Shown: one piece after another, positions 19,190 to 27,445 of the stretch | Layout of the letters: every line of letters begins with the position of its first letter | Numbering within the stretch: the stretch's first letter is position 1 | Assembly: GCA_965221725.1 (NCBI GenBank) | Contig: OZ244909.1 | Coordinates: forward strand, 1,426,001-1,490,000 | Direction: 5' to 3' | DNA length: 64,000 bases | From: HK1 sp965221725 | GTDB lineage: Bacteria; Pseudomonadota; Gammaproteobacteria; HK1 | The notes under the pieces: model-generated | What the model was told of the DNA's origin: nothing | The model's input: only the letters and a program-made list of their open reading frames with translations | The model's database searches: none | Program-made: the position numbers and the translations under genes

Positions 19190-20698
19190 ATGTCGCTCGC
19201 TACCGTCCTCAGCCGCGCAAGCGTCGGCATCGAGGCGCCTCCGGTCCAGGTCGAAGTCCACATCACCGGCGGACTGCCGAAGTTCGCCATCGTCGGCCTT
19301 CCCGAGGCCACCGTGCGCGAGAGCAAGGATCGGGTGCGCAGTGCGATCATCAATTCCCGGTTCGAGTTCCCCCGGCGCCGCATCACCGTCGGCCTCGCTC
19401 CGGCCGAGCTCCCCAAGGACGGCAGCCGGTACGACCTCCCCATTGCGGCCGGGATCCTGGCCGCCACCGGGCAGCTCTCTTCCGAACGGCTCCACGAGCA
19501 CGAACTGATCGGCGAGCTTGCACTCGACGGTTCGCTGCGTCGCACCGGCGGCTCGCTCCCCGCGGCGCTGCACGCCCGCGATGCGGGCCGCATTCTCGTG
19601 ATCCCGGCCGACGACGCACACGAAGCCGAACTTGCCTCCGGCGCCCGCCTGTTCGCGGCGCATCACCTGGGAGAGGTGCATGCGCAGCTCATGAGCGACG
19701 CCTCCCCCGCGCCGACGGATGCCGCCCCCCGGATCGGCAACCCCGCCGTCGAGGATCTGAGCGACGTTCGGCGCCAGTACACGGCGCGGCGCGCGCTGGA
19801 GCTGGCCGCCGCCGGCGGCCACAACCTGCTGATGCTCGGCCCTCCGGGCACCGGAAAGACGATGCTCGCCATCCGCCTGCCCGGGATCCTTCCGCCGATG
19901 ACCGAGGAGGAGTCGCTGGAATCGGCGATGGTGCGCTCGGTGAGTGCGCTGGGCTTCGACCCCGCCGACTGGGGGGTGCGGCCGTTCCGCGCCCCGCACC
20001 ATTCGGCGTCTCCGGCCGCGATCGTCGGCGGCGGCACGATGCCGAGGCCCGGGGAGATCTCCCTCGCCCATCATGGCGTCCTGTTCCTCGACGAGCTCCC
20101 GGAGTTCTCGCGGGTGGTGCTGGAGACGCTGCGCGAGCCGCTCGAATCCGGGTCGGTGACCATCTCGCGGGCCAGCCGCCAGGCGAACTTCCCGGCCCGG
20201 TTCCAGCTTGTCGCCGCGATGAACCCGTGTCCGTGCGGTATGCTCGGAGACTCCGCCGGCACGTGCCGCTGCACCGAAGAGCAGGTCCTGCGCTACCGCT
20301 CGCGCGTCTCCGGGCCACTGCTGGATCGCATCGATCTGCAGGTCGAGGTCCCCCGCATGCGCGACGACGACGAACCCGCAAGCCCCGAGCCGTCGGCAGC
20401 GGTGCGGGAACGTGTCGCCGGCGCGCGGGCGGCGCAGATCGAACGGGCGGGAAAGGCGAACCAGAACCTCGCGGTAGGCGAGCTACGCACGCACTGCGCG
20501 CTCGCCCCCGGCAGCCGCAAGCTGCTCGCCCGCGCGATGGAGAAGCTGCACCTCTCGGCCCGCGCGCGCGACCGGGTGCTCAGGGTGGCGCGCACCATCG
20601 CGGACCTCGCGCAGTCGGACCGGATCGGCGACGAACATGTGGCGGAAGCGATCGGCTTCCGGACCCTGGACCGGGGCCCGGGACGCGGATACGGGTGA
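19190..20698 (+). CDS. comM: YifB/ComM family Mg-chelatase-like AAA+ helicase
   Basis: ComM is a hexameric DNA helicase that extends branch migration during natural transformation. The 502-residue protein has the N-terminal ChlI-like domain (GGLPKFAIVGLPEATVRESK), Walker A GPPGTGKT at residues 217-224, Walker B VLFLDELPEF near 300 and a cysteine cluster CPCGMLGDSAGTCRC near 345, then the C-terminal Mg-chelatase helical domain. ATG 19190 is chosen because MSLATVLSRASVGIEAP is the family N-terminus. Its presence says the organism may take up DNA, though ComM is also kept in species not known to do so. Confidence 0.95.
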   Translation: MSLATVLSRASVGIEAPPVQVEVHITGGLPKFAIVGLPEATVRESKDRVRSAIINSRFEFPRRRITVGLAPAELPKDGSRYDLPIAAGILAATGQLSSERLHEHELIGELALDGSLRRTGGSLPAALHARDAGRILVIPADDAHEAELASGARLFAAHHLGEVHAQLMSDASPAPTDAAPRIGNPAVEDLSDVRRQYTARRALELAAAGGHNLLMLGPPGTGKTMLAIRLPGILPPMTEEESLESAMVRSVSALGFDPADWGVRPFRAPHHSASPAAIVGGGTMPRPGEISLAHHGVLFLDELPEFSRVVLETLREPLESGSVTISRASRQANFPARFQLVAAMNPCPCGMLGDSAGTCRCTEEQVLRYRSRVSGPLLDRIDLQVEVPRMRDDDEPASPEPSAAVRERVAGARAAQIERAGKANQNLAVGELRTHCALAPGSRKLLARAMEKLHLSARARDRVLRVARTIADLAQSDRIGDEHVAEAIGFRTLDRGPGRGYG

Positions 20699-20808
20699 CC
20701 AGGGCCGGATACCGGCCGGCTTCGGGGATGGGGGATAATTCGGGCGCGGACCGGCACCGATACGCCGGGCCGCACCAATCGTTCGGTCACTTCGCGACCG
20801 GGGGGCAC

Positions 20809-21195
20809 ATGGATACCACCGACGATCGTTACCGCGTTCTGGTCGACGCGAAGAGCACCTACGTCTCGGAGCACTCGTCCCCGGACGAAGGACGGTACGT
20901 CTTTGCATACACGGTGACGATCCGCAACGTCGGCGGGGTTGCCGCACAGCTCCGGACCCGCCACTGGATCATCACCGACGCCAATGCGCGGGCGCAGGAG
21001 GTGCGCGGGGACGGCGTGGTGGGCGAACAACCGCATCTCGCCCCCGGAGAAGCCTTCCGGTACACGAGCGCCGCGATCATCGAGACCCCGGTCGGGAGCA
21101 TGTACGGCAGCTACCAGATGGTCGCGGACGACGGGCATCACTTCGACGCACCGATCCCGGCCTTCAGCCTGTCGGTGCCGAACGTCGTGCACTGA
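20809..21195 (+). CDS. apaG: ApaG domain protein
   Basis: ApaG is a small FN3-like cytoplasmic protein usually next to apaH; its biochemical role is unsettled. The 128-residue product has the typical YVFAYTVTIRNVG strand, RHWIITDANARAQEVRGDGVVGEQPHL (broken here: RHWIITDA then VRGDGVVGEQP) and the C-terminal GSYQMVADDGHHFDAPIPAF. The ATG at 20809 follows GGGGGG. It starts 110 bases after comM and 120 before apaH. In E. coli it directly follows rsmA. Confidence 0.95.
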   Translation: MDTTDDRYRVLVDAKSTYVSEHSSPDEGRYVFAYTVTIRNVGGVAAQLRTRHWIITDANARAQEVRGDGVVGEQPHLAPGEAFRYTSAAIIETPVGSMYGSYQMVADDGHHFDAPIPAFSLSVPNVVH

Positions 21196-21315
21196 TGCGG
21201 TGGGGAGATCACCGCGGTCCGCGGGCGCGGGCATCCGCACAGCGTATCGACGGCGGCGGGCCTTCACGCATGGTCCGCGAAAGCGGGGGCTCCCCCGCCC
21301 GGGACTGACCACGCG

Positions 21316-22266
21316 ATGGCCACCTACGCGATCGGCGATGTCCAGGGGTGCTATCGCGCCCTGCGGTCGTTGCTGCGCGAGTGCGGATACGACGCCCGCA
21401 ATGACACGCTCTGGTTCGTGGGGGATCTCGTCAACCGGGGTCCGGCATCACTCGATGTCCTGCGGTTCGTCGCCGACCTCGGCGATCGGGCCCGCACCGT
21501 GCTCGGCAACCACGACCTGCATCTGGTCGCGAGCGCCCGGGGGATCCGCCGGGTGCGGACCCGAGACACCTTCCGGGACGTGCTTGACGCCCCGGACGGC
21601 GAGATGCTCGTCGACTGGCTGCGCCATCGGCCGATGATCCATCGCGACCCCGAGCGCCGGTTCGTCATGGTCCACGCGGGCATCGTCCCGGCGTGGACCA
21701 TCGACGATGCGCTCGCTCGAGGGGCCGAGCTGTCGCGGGCGCTGCGCGCCCCGGGCCACGAGCGGCTCCTCTGCGGCATGTACGGCAACGAGCCCGACGC
21801 GTGGCGCGATTCCCTGGCCGGGCTCGACCGGCTGCGCTTCATCACCAACGCCTTCACCCGCATGCGCTACTGTCATCACACCGGTGACACCGATCGCAAT
21901 GGCCGAACCGGTCGAACCGGTGGCAACGGCCGCGACGGTGACACCGGTCAAACCGGTCGCGGTGGCCGCAACGGTCGAAGCGACCACAACGGCCGGCTCG
22001 ACTTCTCCGAAACCGGCCCACCCGGCCCGCAGGACCCGTCACTCGCTCCCTGGTTCACCCTGCGCGACGCCGAGGCGGACGGCGTCCGGATCGTGTTCGG
22101 CCACTGGGCAACCCTTCAGGTCGAAACTGCCCTCTCCCGCGACCTGCATGTGCGTCACGTCGACACCGGCTGCATGTGGGGCGGCTCGCTCACCGCACTC
22201 CGCCTGGAGGACGACCGGGAATTCAGCGTCGGCTGCGAGGGCGGCGCCTCACCGGACCTCCAGTGA
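21316..22266 (+). CDS. apaH: symmetrical diadenosine tetraphosphatase ApaH with a collagen-like insertion
   Basis: ApaH splits Ap4A into two ADP and can remove Np4 caps from RNA. The metallophosphatase motifs GDVQG, GDLVNRG, GNHDLHL and the HAGI/GHWA histidines are present, and length is 316 residues against about 280 in E. coli. The excess is mainly one segment, residues 190-227, inserted after MRYCHH and before LDFSETG, made of Gly-X-Y triplets. It falls at a surface loop between conserved blocks, so activity is probably retained. The gene stands between apaG and folA, as in E. coli. Confidence 0.95.
   Translation: MATYAIGDVQGCYRALRSLLRECGYDARNDTLWFVGDLVNRGPASLDVLRFVADLGDRARTVLGNHDLHLVASARGIRRVRTRDTFRDVLDAPDGEMLVDWLRHRPMIHRDPERRFVMVHAGIVPAWTIDDALARGAELSRALRAPGHERLLCGMYGNEPDAWRDSLAGLDRLRFITNAFTRMRYCHHTGDTDRNGRTGRTGGNGRDGDTGQTGRGGRNGRSDHNGRLDFSETGPPGPQDPSLAPWFTLRDAEADGVRIVFGHWATLQVETALSRDLHVRHVDTGCMWGGSLTALRLEDDREFSVGCEGGASPDLQ
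21883..21996 (+). repeat. collagen-like Gly-X-Y coding repeat inside apaH
   Basis: Residues 190-227 read GDT DRN GRT GRT GGN GRD GDT GQT GRG GRN GRS DHN GR, almost all with Gly at every third position. The DNA consists of variants of ACCGGT and AACGGC, so it looks like an expansion of a short unit in frame. There is no proline, unlike classical collagen. Confidence 0.8.
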
Positions 22267-22414
22267 ACGTTCAGGCCCGTCAATGCTCCAGTCGATGCCC
22301 GGCAATAGCGGCGAATCTCGACATCGATCAAAACGGCATTTGCACCGAGATGCGCTTGAAATGTCATCCGCCGTCACTCACCCGGCCCGAACGTCAGTGA
22401 GCGCGCCTTCAGTC

Positions 22415-22951
22415 ATGATCGTGGCTGCGATGGCCGAGAACCGCGTCATCGGGCGCGACGGCAGGATGCCCTGGCACCTTCCGGCCGATCTGGCCCGTTT
22501 CCGGGCGCTGACGATGGGCAAGCCCATCATCATGGGCCGATTGACGCACGATTCGCTTGGAAGAAGAGTCCTTGGCGGACGGCACAACATCGTCCTCTCC
22601 CACCAATGTGATTTCCATGCCCCCGATTTCCAGATATGGAACCTCGCCTTCGTACATTCGCTTGAGGAGGCACTCGGGAAAGCGCGCGAAGTCGCGTCGA
22701 GCGATACAAGGGAGATCGCGATCATCGGCGGCGCCAGCATCTACGAGCAGGCCCTGCCCATCACGGACCGCATCCATCTCACGGTGGTGCATGCGTCAAT
22801 CGAGGGAGATGCCCGGTTTCCGGAACTCGACCCCGAAACCTGGCAAGAAGTCGGGCGCGAAGAGCGCCGCGCCGACGAACGAAACGGCTACGACCTGAGC
22901 TTCGTCGAGCTGGCCAAGCGGCCCTCCGAATCGGCAGGACCATCACCGTAA
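22415..22951 (+). CDS. folA: dihydrofolate reductase
   Basis: FolA reduces dihydrofolate with NADPH, regenerating tetrahydrofolate used up by ThyA. The 178-residue protein has the substrate loop GRDGRMPWHLPADLARF, the NADPH motif KPIIMGRLTHDSLGRR and IIGGASIYEQALP. The ATG at 22415 gives MIVAAMAENRVIG, about two residues shorter than E. coli; GTG 22397 or ATG 22361 in the same frame are possible earlier starts. Codon use is a little less GC-biased than the neighbours. It closes the apaG-apaH-folA run and faces thyA, its metabolic partner. Confidence 0.93.
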   Translation: MIVAAMAENRVIGRDGRMPWHLPADLARFRALTMGKPIIMGRLTHDSLGRRVLGGRHNIVLSHQCDFHAPDFQIWNLAFVHSLEEALGKAREVASSDTREIAIIGGASIYEQALPITDRIHLTVVHASIEGDARFPELDPETWQEVGREERRADERNGYDLSFVELAKRPSESAGPSP

Positions 22952-23027
22952 GACGATCCCGCACGACGGTCAGCCCGGAAATTTCCGGCAGTGCCCCACT
23001 TCGACTTCCGAGGTCTCGGGAGAGCCA

Positions 23028-23078
23028 GTGCATGCAGGCCGGCGATACCACACGGAATTTCAAAGTGAGGCACTCCCC
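23028..23078 (+). repeat. dispersed repeat family B, copy 2
   Basis: Matches the minus strand of 9969-10016 (see that entry). Just after it GCACTCC (23070-23076) pairs with GGAGTGC (23092-23098) around a loop containing TTTTT, which could form a hairpin between the convergent folA and thyA genes. The preceding 22974-22990 carries a short GCCCGGAAATTTCCGGC palindrome like the ends of element family A. Confidence 0.55.
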
Positions 23079-23160
23079 GTTTTTCGGGTCGGAGTGCTCG
23101 GTGGCGGCCATGGTCGAACGAGCAATTCGCCGCCGCCGGCGGGCCCGACCGCGACTGCCG

Positions 23161-23955
23161 TCACACCGCGATCGGGGCGGTGATGGCCGGGTGGTGCTCA
23201 TAGCCCACGAGCCGGAAATCGTCGTAGGTGAAATCGAAGATGGACTCGGCGCCGGGGGCGACCTCCATGCGCGGCAGGGGGAAGGGCCTGCGTTCAAGCT
23301 GGGTGTCGGCCTGCTCCAGATGGTTGAGATAGAGATGTGCGTCGCCCAGGGTGTGCACGAATTCGCCGGGTTCGAGGCCCGCAACCTGCGCGATCATCAC
23401 CGTGAGGAGGGAGTACGACGCGATGTTGAAGGGCACCCCGATGAAGACATCCGCGCTGCGCTGATAGAGCTGGCACGAGAGCCGGCCGTCGGCGACGTAG
23501 AACTGGAACAGGAGATGGCACGGCGGGAGAGCCATGCGGTGCAGCTCGCCGACGTTCCAGGCCGAGACGATGTGCCGCCGGGAGTCGGGGTCGCGGCGGA
23601 TGCCGTCCACGACGCGCGCGATCTGATCGACGGAGCCCCCATCCGCGGTCGCCCAGCTCCGCCACTGGGCGCCATAGATCGGGCCGAGCTCCCCAGCGTC
23701 ATTCGCCCACTCGTCCCAGATGGTCACGCGGTTGGCGTGGAGATAGCCGATGTTGGTCGAACCCTTCAGAAACCACAGCAGTTCGTGGATGACCGAACGC
23801 ATGTGAATCGACTTCGTGGTCACCACCGGGAACCCATGCGCGAGGTCGAAGCGCATCTGATAGCCGAAGACGCTCAGGGTGCCGGTGCCGGTGCGGTCGC
23901 CCTTGCGCACCCCGCGCGCCCGGACGTGGCGCATCAGGTCGAGGTACTGCTTCAC
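23161..23955 (-). CDS. thyA: thymidylate synthase
   Basis: ThyA methylates dUMP to dTMP using methylene-tetrahydrofolate. The 264-residue protein has exactly the E. coli length and numbering: catalytic Cys146 in LPPCHLLFQFYV, the phosphate-binding Arg near residue 21 (GDRTGTGT), the paired arginines RRHIVSAWN and the Asn in GVPFNIASY. The start is GTG at 23955, giving MKQYLDLMRHV; upstream GGGGGGCGG is the likely ribosome site. It converges on folA; element A copy 1 lies just upstream. Confidence 0.97.
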   Translation of the reverse strand: MKQYLDLMRHVRARGVRKGDRTGTGTLSVFGYQMRFDLAHGFPVVTTKSIHMRSVIHELLWFLKGSTNIGYLHANRVTIWDEWANDAGELGPIYGAQWRSWATADGGSVDQIARVVDGIRRDPDSRRHIVSAWNVGELHRMALPPCHLLFQFYVADGRLSCQLYQRSADVFIGVPFNIASYSLLTVMIAQVAGLEPGEFVHTLGDAHLYLNHLEQADTQLERRPFPLPRMEVAPGAESIFDFTYDDFRLVGYEHHPAITAPIAV

Positions 23956-23980
23956 TCGAACCGCCCCCCCGGCGGGTGAA

Positions 23981-24106
23981 GCTCGGAAACTTCACCCGCT
24001 CGCGAAGCGGGAACGCGAAGCCGGTCAGGCACCCACTCGCTCCGCGACCGGCGATTCGGGCGAACTCGGGTCCGCAGCCGGGAATCGATGAAATTTCCGG
24101 GCCGAG
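23981..24106 (+). repeat. element family A, copy 1 (degenerate, 126 bp)
   Basis: Begins GCTCGGAAACTTCACCCG and ends GATGAAATTTCCGGGC, imperfect inverted ends of the family described at 38664. Internal blocks TCGCGAAGCGGGAACGCGAAG and GGGTCCGCAGCCGGGAAT correspond to other copies. It fills the gap between argF and thyA and is shorter than the full-length copies. Confidence 0.7.
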
Positions 24107-24113
24107 CCACGCA

Positions 24114-25037
24114 TCACGCGAGAGTCAGCAGGATCGCCTTCTGCGCGTCGAGCCGGTTCTCCGCCTGGTCGTAGATGATGGAGCGCTCGCTCTCGGTCAC
24201 CTCCTCGGTGATCTCGTACCCGAGGTGCATCGGCATGTCGTGCATCACCCTGGCCCGGCTGTCGGCGAGGAGCGACGCGTTGACCTGGTAGGGCAGCATC
24301 AGCTCGCAGCGCCGCGCCTTCTCCTCGGCGAACGCAGGGTCGTTGAAGTGTTCCATGTCGATCCAGGTATCGGTGTAGACATAGTCCGCATCCTCCACCG
24401 CCGCCTTCGCATCGAGAGTTTCGGTCAGCAGGTCGAGCGCCAGCAGCCGTTCCCGACTCTCGGCGTCGACGATCGCCTCGTCGCGGATGGGGCAGACCAG
24501 GGTGAGTTCGACCCCCAGCGCGGCGGCAATCGACACCAGCGAGTTCACCACGTTGTTGTAGGCGCCGATGTAGGTCAGGCGCGTACCACCCGGGTCCGCA
24601 TCCCGATCCTCGGCGATGGTCAGCATGTCCGCGAGCGCCTGGCAGGGGTGGTAAAGATTGCAGCACCCGTTGATCACCGGGACGGTGGCGCCCGCGGCCA
24701 TGTCGAGCAGATCGGCGTGGCGGCGCAGCCGGGCCACGATGAAGGCGGAATTGCGCGAGAGGTAGCGCGTCTCGGAGCGGATATCGCCCAGAGTGAAGTT
24801 CGTGGTGTGCCAGTCGAGGTTGATCGCGTGCCCGCCGAGCTCCGTCATGCCGGCCTCGAACGAGACCCGGGTGCGGGTGGAAGTCTTCTGGAAGACCATG
24901 ACCAGGGTGCGGCCCTGCATGTGACCCTGGAACTCCCAGCGCTGGCGCTTCACGCGCCGGGCGAGCGCAAGCACCTCGCGGATTTCGGCGTCGTCCCGAT
25001 ACTTCCAGTCGATGAGATGCTTCGGCGCTCCGGCCAT
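24114..25037 (-). CDS. argF: ornithine carbamoyltransferase
   Basis: ArgF makes citrulline from ornithine and carbamoyl phosphate in arginine synthesis. The 307-residue protein contains the carbamoyl-phosphate motif STRTR at residues 53-57 and HPCQALAD near 146. Where classical enzymes have DxxxSMG and HCLP it reads YTDTWIDMEHF and MHDMPMHLGYEI, so it belongs to a variant branch; a different amine acceptor cannot be excluded. The stop codon lies 7 bases from element A copy 1. It is separated from the upstream gene matB by about 107 bases. Confidence 0.88.
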   Translation of the reverse strand: MAGAPKHLIDWKYRDDAEIREVLALARRVKRQRWEFQGHMQGRTLVMVFQKTSTRTRVSFEAGMTELGGHAINLDWHTTNFTLGDIRSETRYLSRNSAFIVARLRRHADLLDMAAGATVPVINGCCNLYHPCQALADMLTIAEDRDADPGGTRLTYIGAYNNVVNSLVSIAAALGVELTLVCPIRDEAIVDAESRERLLALDLLTETLDAKAAVEDADYVYTDTWIDMEHFNDPAFAEEKARRCELMLPYQVNASLLADSRARVMHDMPMHLGYEITEEVTESERSIIYDQAENRLDAQKAILLTLA

Positions 25038-25144
25038 GCCTCCGGCTCCTCCAATGATGCGTCACGGTCCGCCGGAGAGTGCCAGCGTTGACCGGAGAAT
25101 CCAATCGCCGGCCGGCCCCACTGCAAGGGCTGGCTCGGGCCAGG

Positions 25145-26710
25145 TCACTCCAGCGGAGTTGCGGCTCGCTCCACCGACGGACACTCGACGCCATCCTGAT
25201 CCCGGGCGAACCGCTCCCGCAGCACGCTCTTCCGCACCTTGCCCATCGCGTTGCGCGGCAGCTCCCCGACGAAGAACACCCGCTTCGGCACCTTGTAGCC
25301 CGCAAGCGCCCGCTTCAGCGCCTCGATCACGGACGGCTCCGTCGGCCGTACCGCATCCGGCGCGCGCACCACCACCGCCGTGACCTGCTCCCCGAAGTCC
25401 GGGTGGGGCAGCCCGATCACCGCGGACTCCGCCACGCCGTCGAGCTTGTCGATCAGGAGCTCCACCTCCTTGGGGTAGACATTGAACCCGCCACTGATGA
25501 CGAGGTCCTTGCCGCGGCCCACGATCGAGATGTAGCCGTCGTCGTCGATCCGGCCGAGGTCGCCGGAGCGGAAGAAGCCGTCGGCGGTGAACTCCTCGGC
25601 CGTCTTCTCCGGCATCCGCCAGTAACCCGTGAAGACGTTCGGCCCCCTGAACTCGATCTCCCCCACCTCCCCCGGTCCGGCCGGCACGCCGTCCTTGCCG
25701 CTCACCCGCAGATCCACTCCGGGCAGAGGCAGACCCACGGTGCCGGCGCGACGCGCGCCATCGAGGGGATTCGAGGTACTCATGCCGCACTCGGTCATGC
25801 CGTAGCGTTCGAGGATGGCGTGCCCGGTGCGCTCCCGGAACGCCTCGAACGTCTGCTCCAGCAGCGGAGCGGAGCCGGAGACGAAGAGACGGACGTTCGC
25901 GCCCTGCGCCGCTCCGAACCCGGCCTGTGCGAGCAGGCGCACGTAGAAGGTGGGCACGCCCATGAACACTGTTGCCCGCGGCAGCAACCGGCATGCCTCG
26001 GCCGCGTCGAAGCGCGGGCAGAAGATCATCGGTGAGCCGTTGAGCAGCGACGTATGGCAGGCCACGAACAGCCCGTGGGTGTGGAAGATGGGGAGCATGT
26101 GCAGAAGCACGTCGCCCGCGCGGAACCCCCAGGCCCGGTGCAGCACTTCGGCGTTCGAGAACAGGTTGGCGTGGGTGAGCATCGCGCCCTTCGGTTGGCC
26201 GGTGGTGCCGGAGGTGTAGAGGAGCGCGGCGAGATCGCCCGGCGCGCGCTCCACCGGGTCGAAGCGATCCGGCATCGACCGGCTCGCCTCGACCAGGGTG
26301 CCGTCGTCCCCGGTACCCAGAGTGAGCGGCTCGCCGATGCCGCGGCGCCGGCAGAGCCGGCTCGCATCACCCGCGGACTCCGGTCGCGTCACCACCAGGC
26401 GGGGCTCGGCGTCCCCGAGGAAGTAATCCACCTCCCGCTCCGGATACGCAGGGTTGAGCGGCAGATAGACCGCGCCTGCGCGCAGACACGCGAGATAGAG
26501 GATGAGCGCCCGCGGCGACTTCTCCACCTGCACCGCCACCCGATCCCCGGGCGCGACGCCCCGCTCGCGCATCAGATTCGCACCGCGCGCCGACTCGGCC
26601 TCGACATCCGCGAAGGTCCACACCGCCCCGTTCGGGGTTTCGAGACAGGCGGTGGAACGGTCGGGGGGGAAGTGTGCTTCGAGAAGTCCGTACAGATTGG
26701 CGTCATTCAT
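25145..26710 (-). CDS. matB: malonyl-CoA synthetase (acyl-CoA ligase superfamily)
   Basis: MatB activates malonate to malonyl-CoA through an acyl-adenylate. The 521-residue protein has the AMP-binding P-loop YTSGTTGQPKG at residues 165-175, GYWRMPEKTAEEF, the hinge GRGKDLVISGGFNVYPKEVE and the C-terminal lysine in PRNAMGKVRK. LPIFHTHGLFVACH and FMGVPTFYVRLL are characteristic of the MatB branch, but related short-chain ligases are close, so substrate is inferred. The ATG at 26710 follows GGAAGGAG. No malonate decarboxylase or dctPQM-type carrier is adjacent. Confidence 0.82.
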   Translation of the reverse strand: MNDANLYGLLEAHFPPDRSTACLETPNGAVWTFADVEAESARGANLMRERGVAPGDRVAVQVEKSPRALILYLACLRAGAVYLPLNPAYPEREVDYFLGDAEPRLVVTRPESAGDASRLCRRRGIGEPLTLGTGDDGTLVEASRSMPDRFDPVERAPGDLAALLYTSGTTGQPKGAMLTHANLFSNAEVLHRAWGFRAGDVLLHMLPIFHTHGLFVACHTSLLNGSPMIFCPRFDAAEACRLLPRATVFMGVPTFYVRLLAQAGFGAAQGANVRLFVSGSAPLLEQTFEAFRERTGHAILERYGMTECGMSTSNPLDGARRAGTVGLPLPGVDLRVSGKDGVPAGPGEVGEIEFRGPNVFTGYWRMPEKTAEEFTADGFFRSGDLGRIDDDGYISIVGRGKDLVISGGFNVYPKEVELLIDKLDGVAESAVIGLPHPDFGEQVTAVVVRAPDAVRPTEPSVIEALKRALAGYKVPKRVFFVGELPRNAMGKVRKSVLRERFARDQDGVECPSVERAATPLE

Positions 26711-26776
26711 ATGGCGCAGGGCTCCTTCCTGCATCCGGGCCCCTGACGCGAGCTGGAACAGCTGTCGCGGAAAAAA

Positions 26777-26795
26777 TATACGTGAATTGCGTATA
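26777..26795. promoter_or_regulatory. palindromic operator of the higBA-type module
   Basis: TATACG and CGTATA flank a 7-base spacer 9 bases before the toxin start codon. The right arm overlaps a possible -10 element (TATAGT). Toxin-antitoxin operons are typically autorepressed through such sites by the antitoxin. Confidence 0.55.
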
Positions 26796-26804
26796 GTGCC
26801 ATCG

Positions 26805-27137
26805 ATGAATATCCTGTTCGTCGAAACCAGCCATTTCACTGCCCGGGTACATGACCATCTGACCGACGATGAGTATAGGCGACTTCAATGGCATCTCGCG
26901 GAGCACCCGGATTCCGGCGCTGTCGTCAGCGGGACAGGCGGGTTGCGCAAACTTCGCTGGTCGGCCGGGAGCCGGGGGAAACGGGGTGGGGTGCGGGTGA
27001 TCTACTACTGGCGCCCGGTGAAGAACCGGCTTTATCTGCTGACGCTGTACGGAAAGAGCGTCAAGGACGACCTCACCTCAAGCGAACGCCGAGCATGGAG
27101 ACGCGGGTTGGAGGAGATCGAGAATGATTCGACGTGA
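26805..27137 (+). CDS. higB: RelE/HigB-2-like toxin
   Basis: Proteins of this family cleave mRNA at the ribosome and are neutralised by a downstream HTH antitoxin. The 110-residue product carries the family core GLRKLRWSAGSRGKRGGVRVIYYW (core split here: LRKLRW, GKRGGVRVIYYW) and LYLLTLYGKSVKDDLT. The ATG at 26805 follows the palindromic operator directly; reading frame further upstream overlaps matB on the other strand and is not used. It overlaps the antitoxin gene by 14 bases. HigB-type gene order (toxin first) supports the name. Confidence 0.85.
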   Translation: MNILFVETSHFTARVHDHLTDDEYRRLQWHLAEHPDSGAVVSGTGGLRKLRWSAGSRGKRGGVRVIYYWRPVKNRLYLLTLYGKSVKDDLTSSERRAWRRGLEEIENDST

Positions 27138-27438
27138 CGTGTTCAACGAAGTGCTCGACGGGCTCCGGGAAATCAAGGAGTTCGAGATGGGCCGGAAGAC
27201 GCTCCGTACTTACCGGGTGGAGCCGAAACCACTGCCAAGGCTCTCCGGCCGGGAAATCCGAGACATCCGGGAGAAGCTCGGCGTCTCCCGTGGTGTCTTC
27301 GCGAACCAGCTCCGTGTGTCGCCACGCACGCTGGAGAACTGGGAGCAAGGCCGCGCCAAGCCGAACGATCAGGCCAAGGCGTTGATTCTGCTGGTCGCCA
27401 AACACCCGGATACTATCGAGCGACTGGAGGCGATCTGA
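27124..27438 (+). CDS. higA: HigA-like antitoxin with Cro/C1 helix-turn-helix
   Basis: The 104-residue protein ends in an HTH: REIRDIREKLGVSRGVFANQL then SPRTLENWEQGRAKPNDQA, the classical Cro/C1 arrangement (about residues 43-85). The N-terminal 40 residues should bind the toxin. It overlaps higB by 14 bases, giving coupled translation, and probably represses the operon at 26777-26795. It stops 8 bases before the convergent fdhA stop codon, so no terminator separates the two transcripts. Confidence 0.87.
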   Translation: MIRRDVFNEVLDGLREIKEFEMGRKTLRTYRVEPKPLPRLSGREIRDIREKLGVSRGVFANQLRVSPRTLENWEQGRAKPNDQAKALILLVAKHPDTIERLEAI

Positions 27439-27445
27439 ACTCCAT

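Noticed and set aside
23032..23979. A 315-codon plus-strand frame beginning MQAGDTTRNF over thyA
   Set aside because: Its start derives from repeat family B and the rest is antisense to thymidylate synthase; a similar peptide start at 10012 (minus) also comes only from the repeat.
26502..26804. N-terminal extension of the HigB-like toxin by 101 codons
   Set aside because: It overlaps matB on the other strand, crosses the palindromic operator and has no toxin-family similarity; the ATG after the operator gives the normal length.
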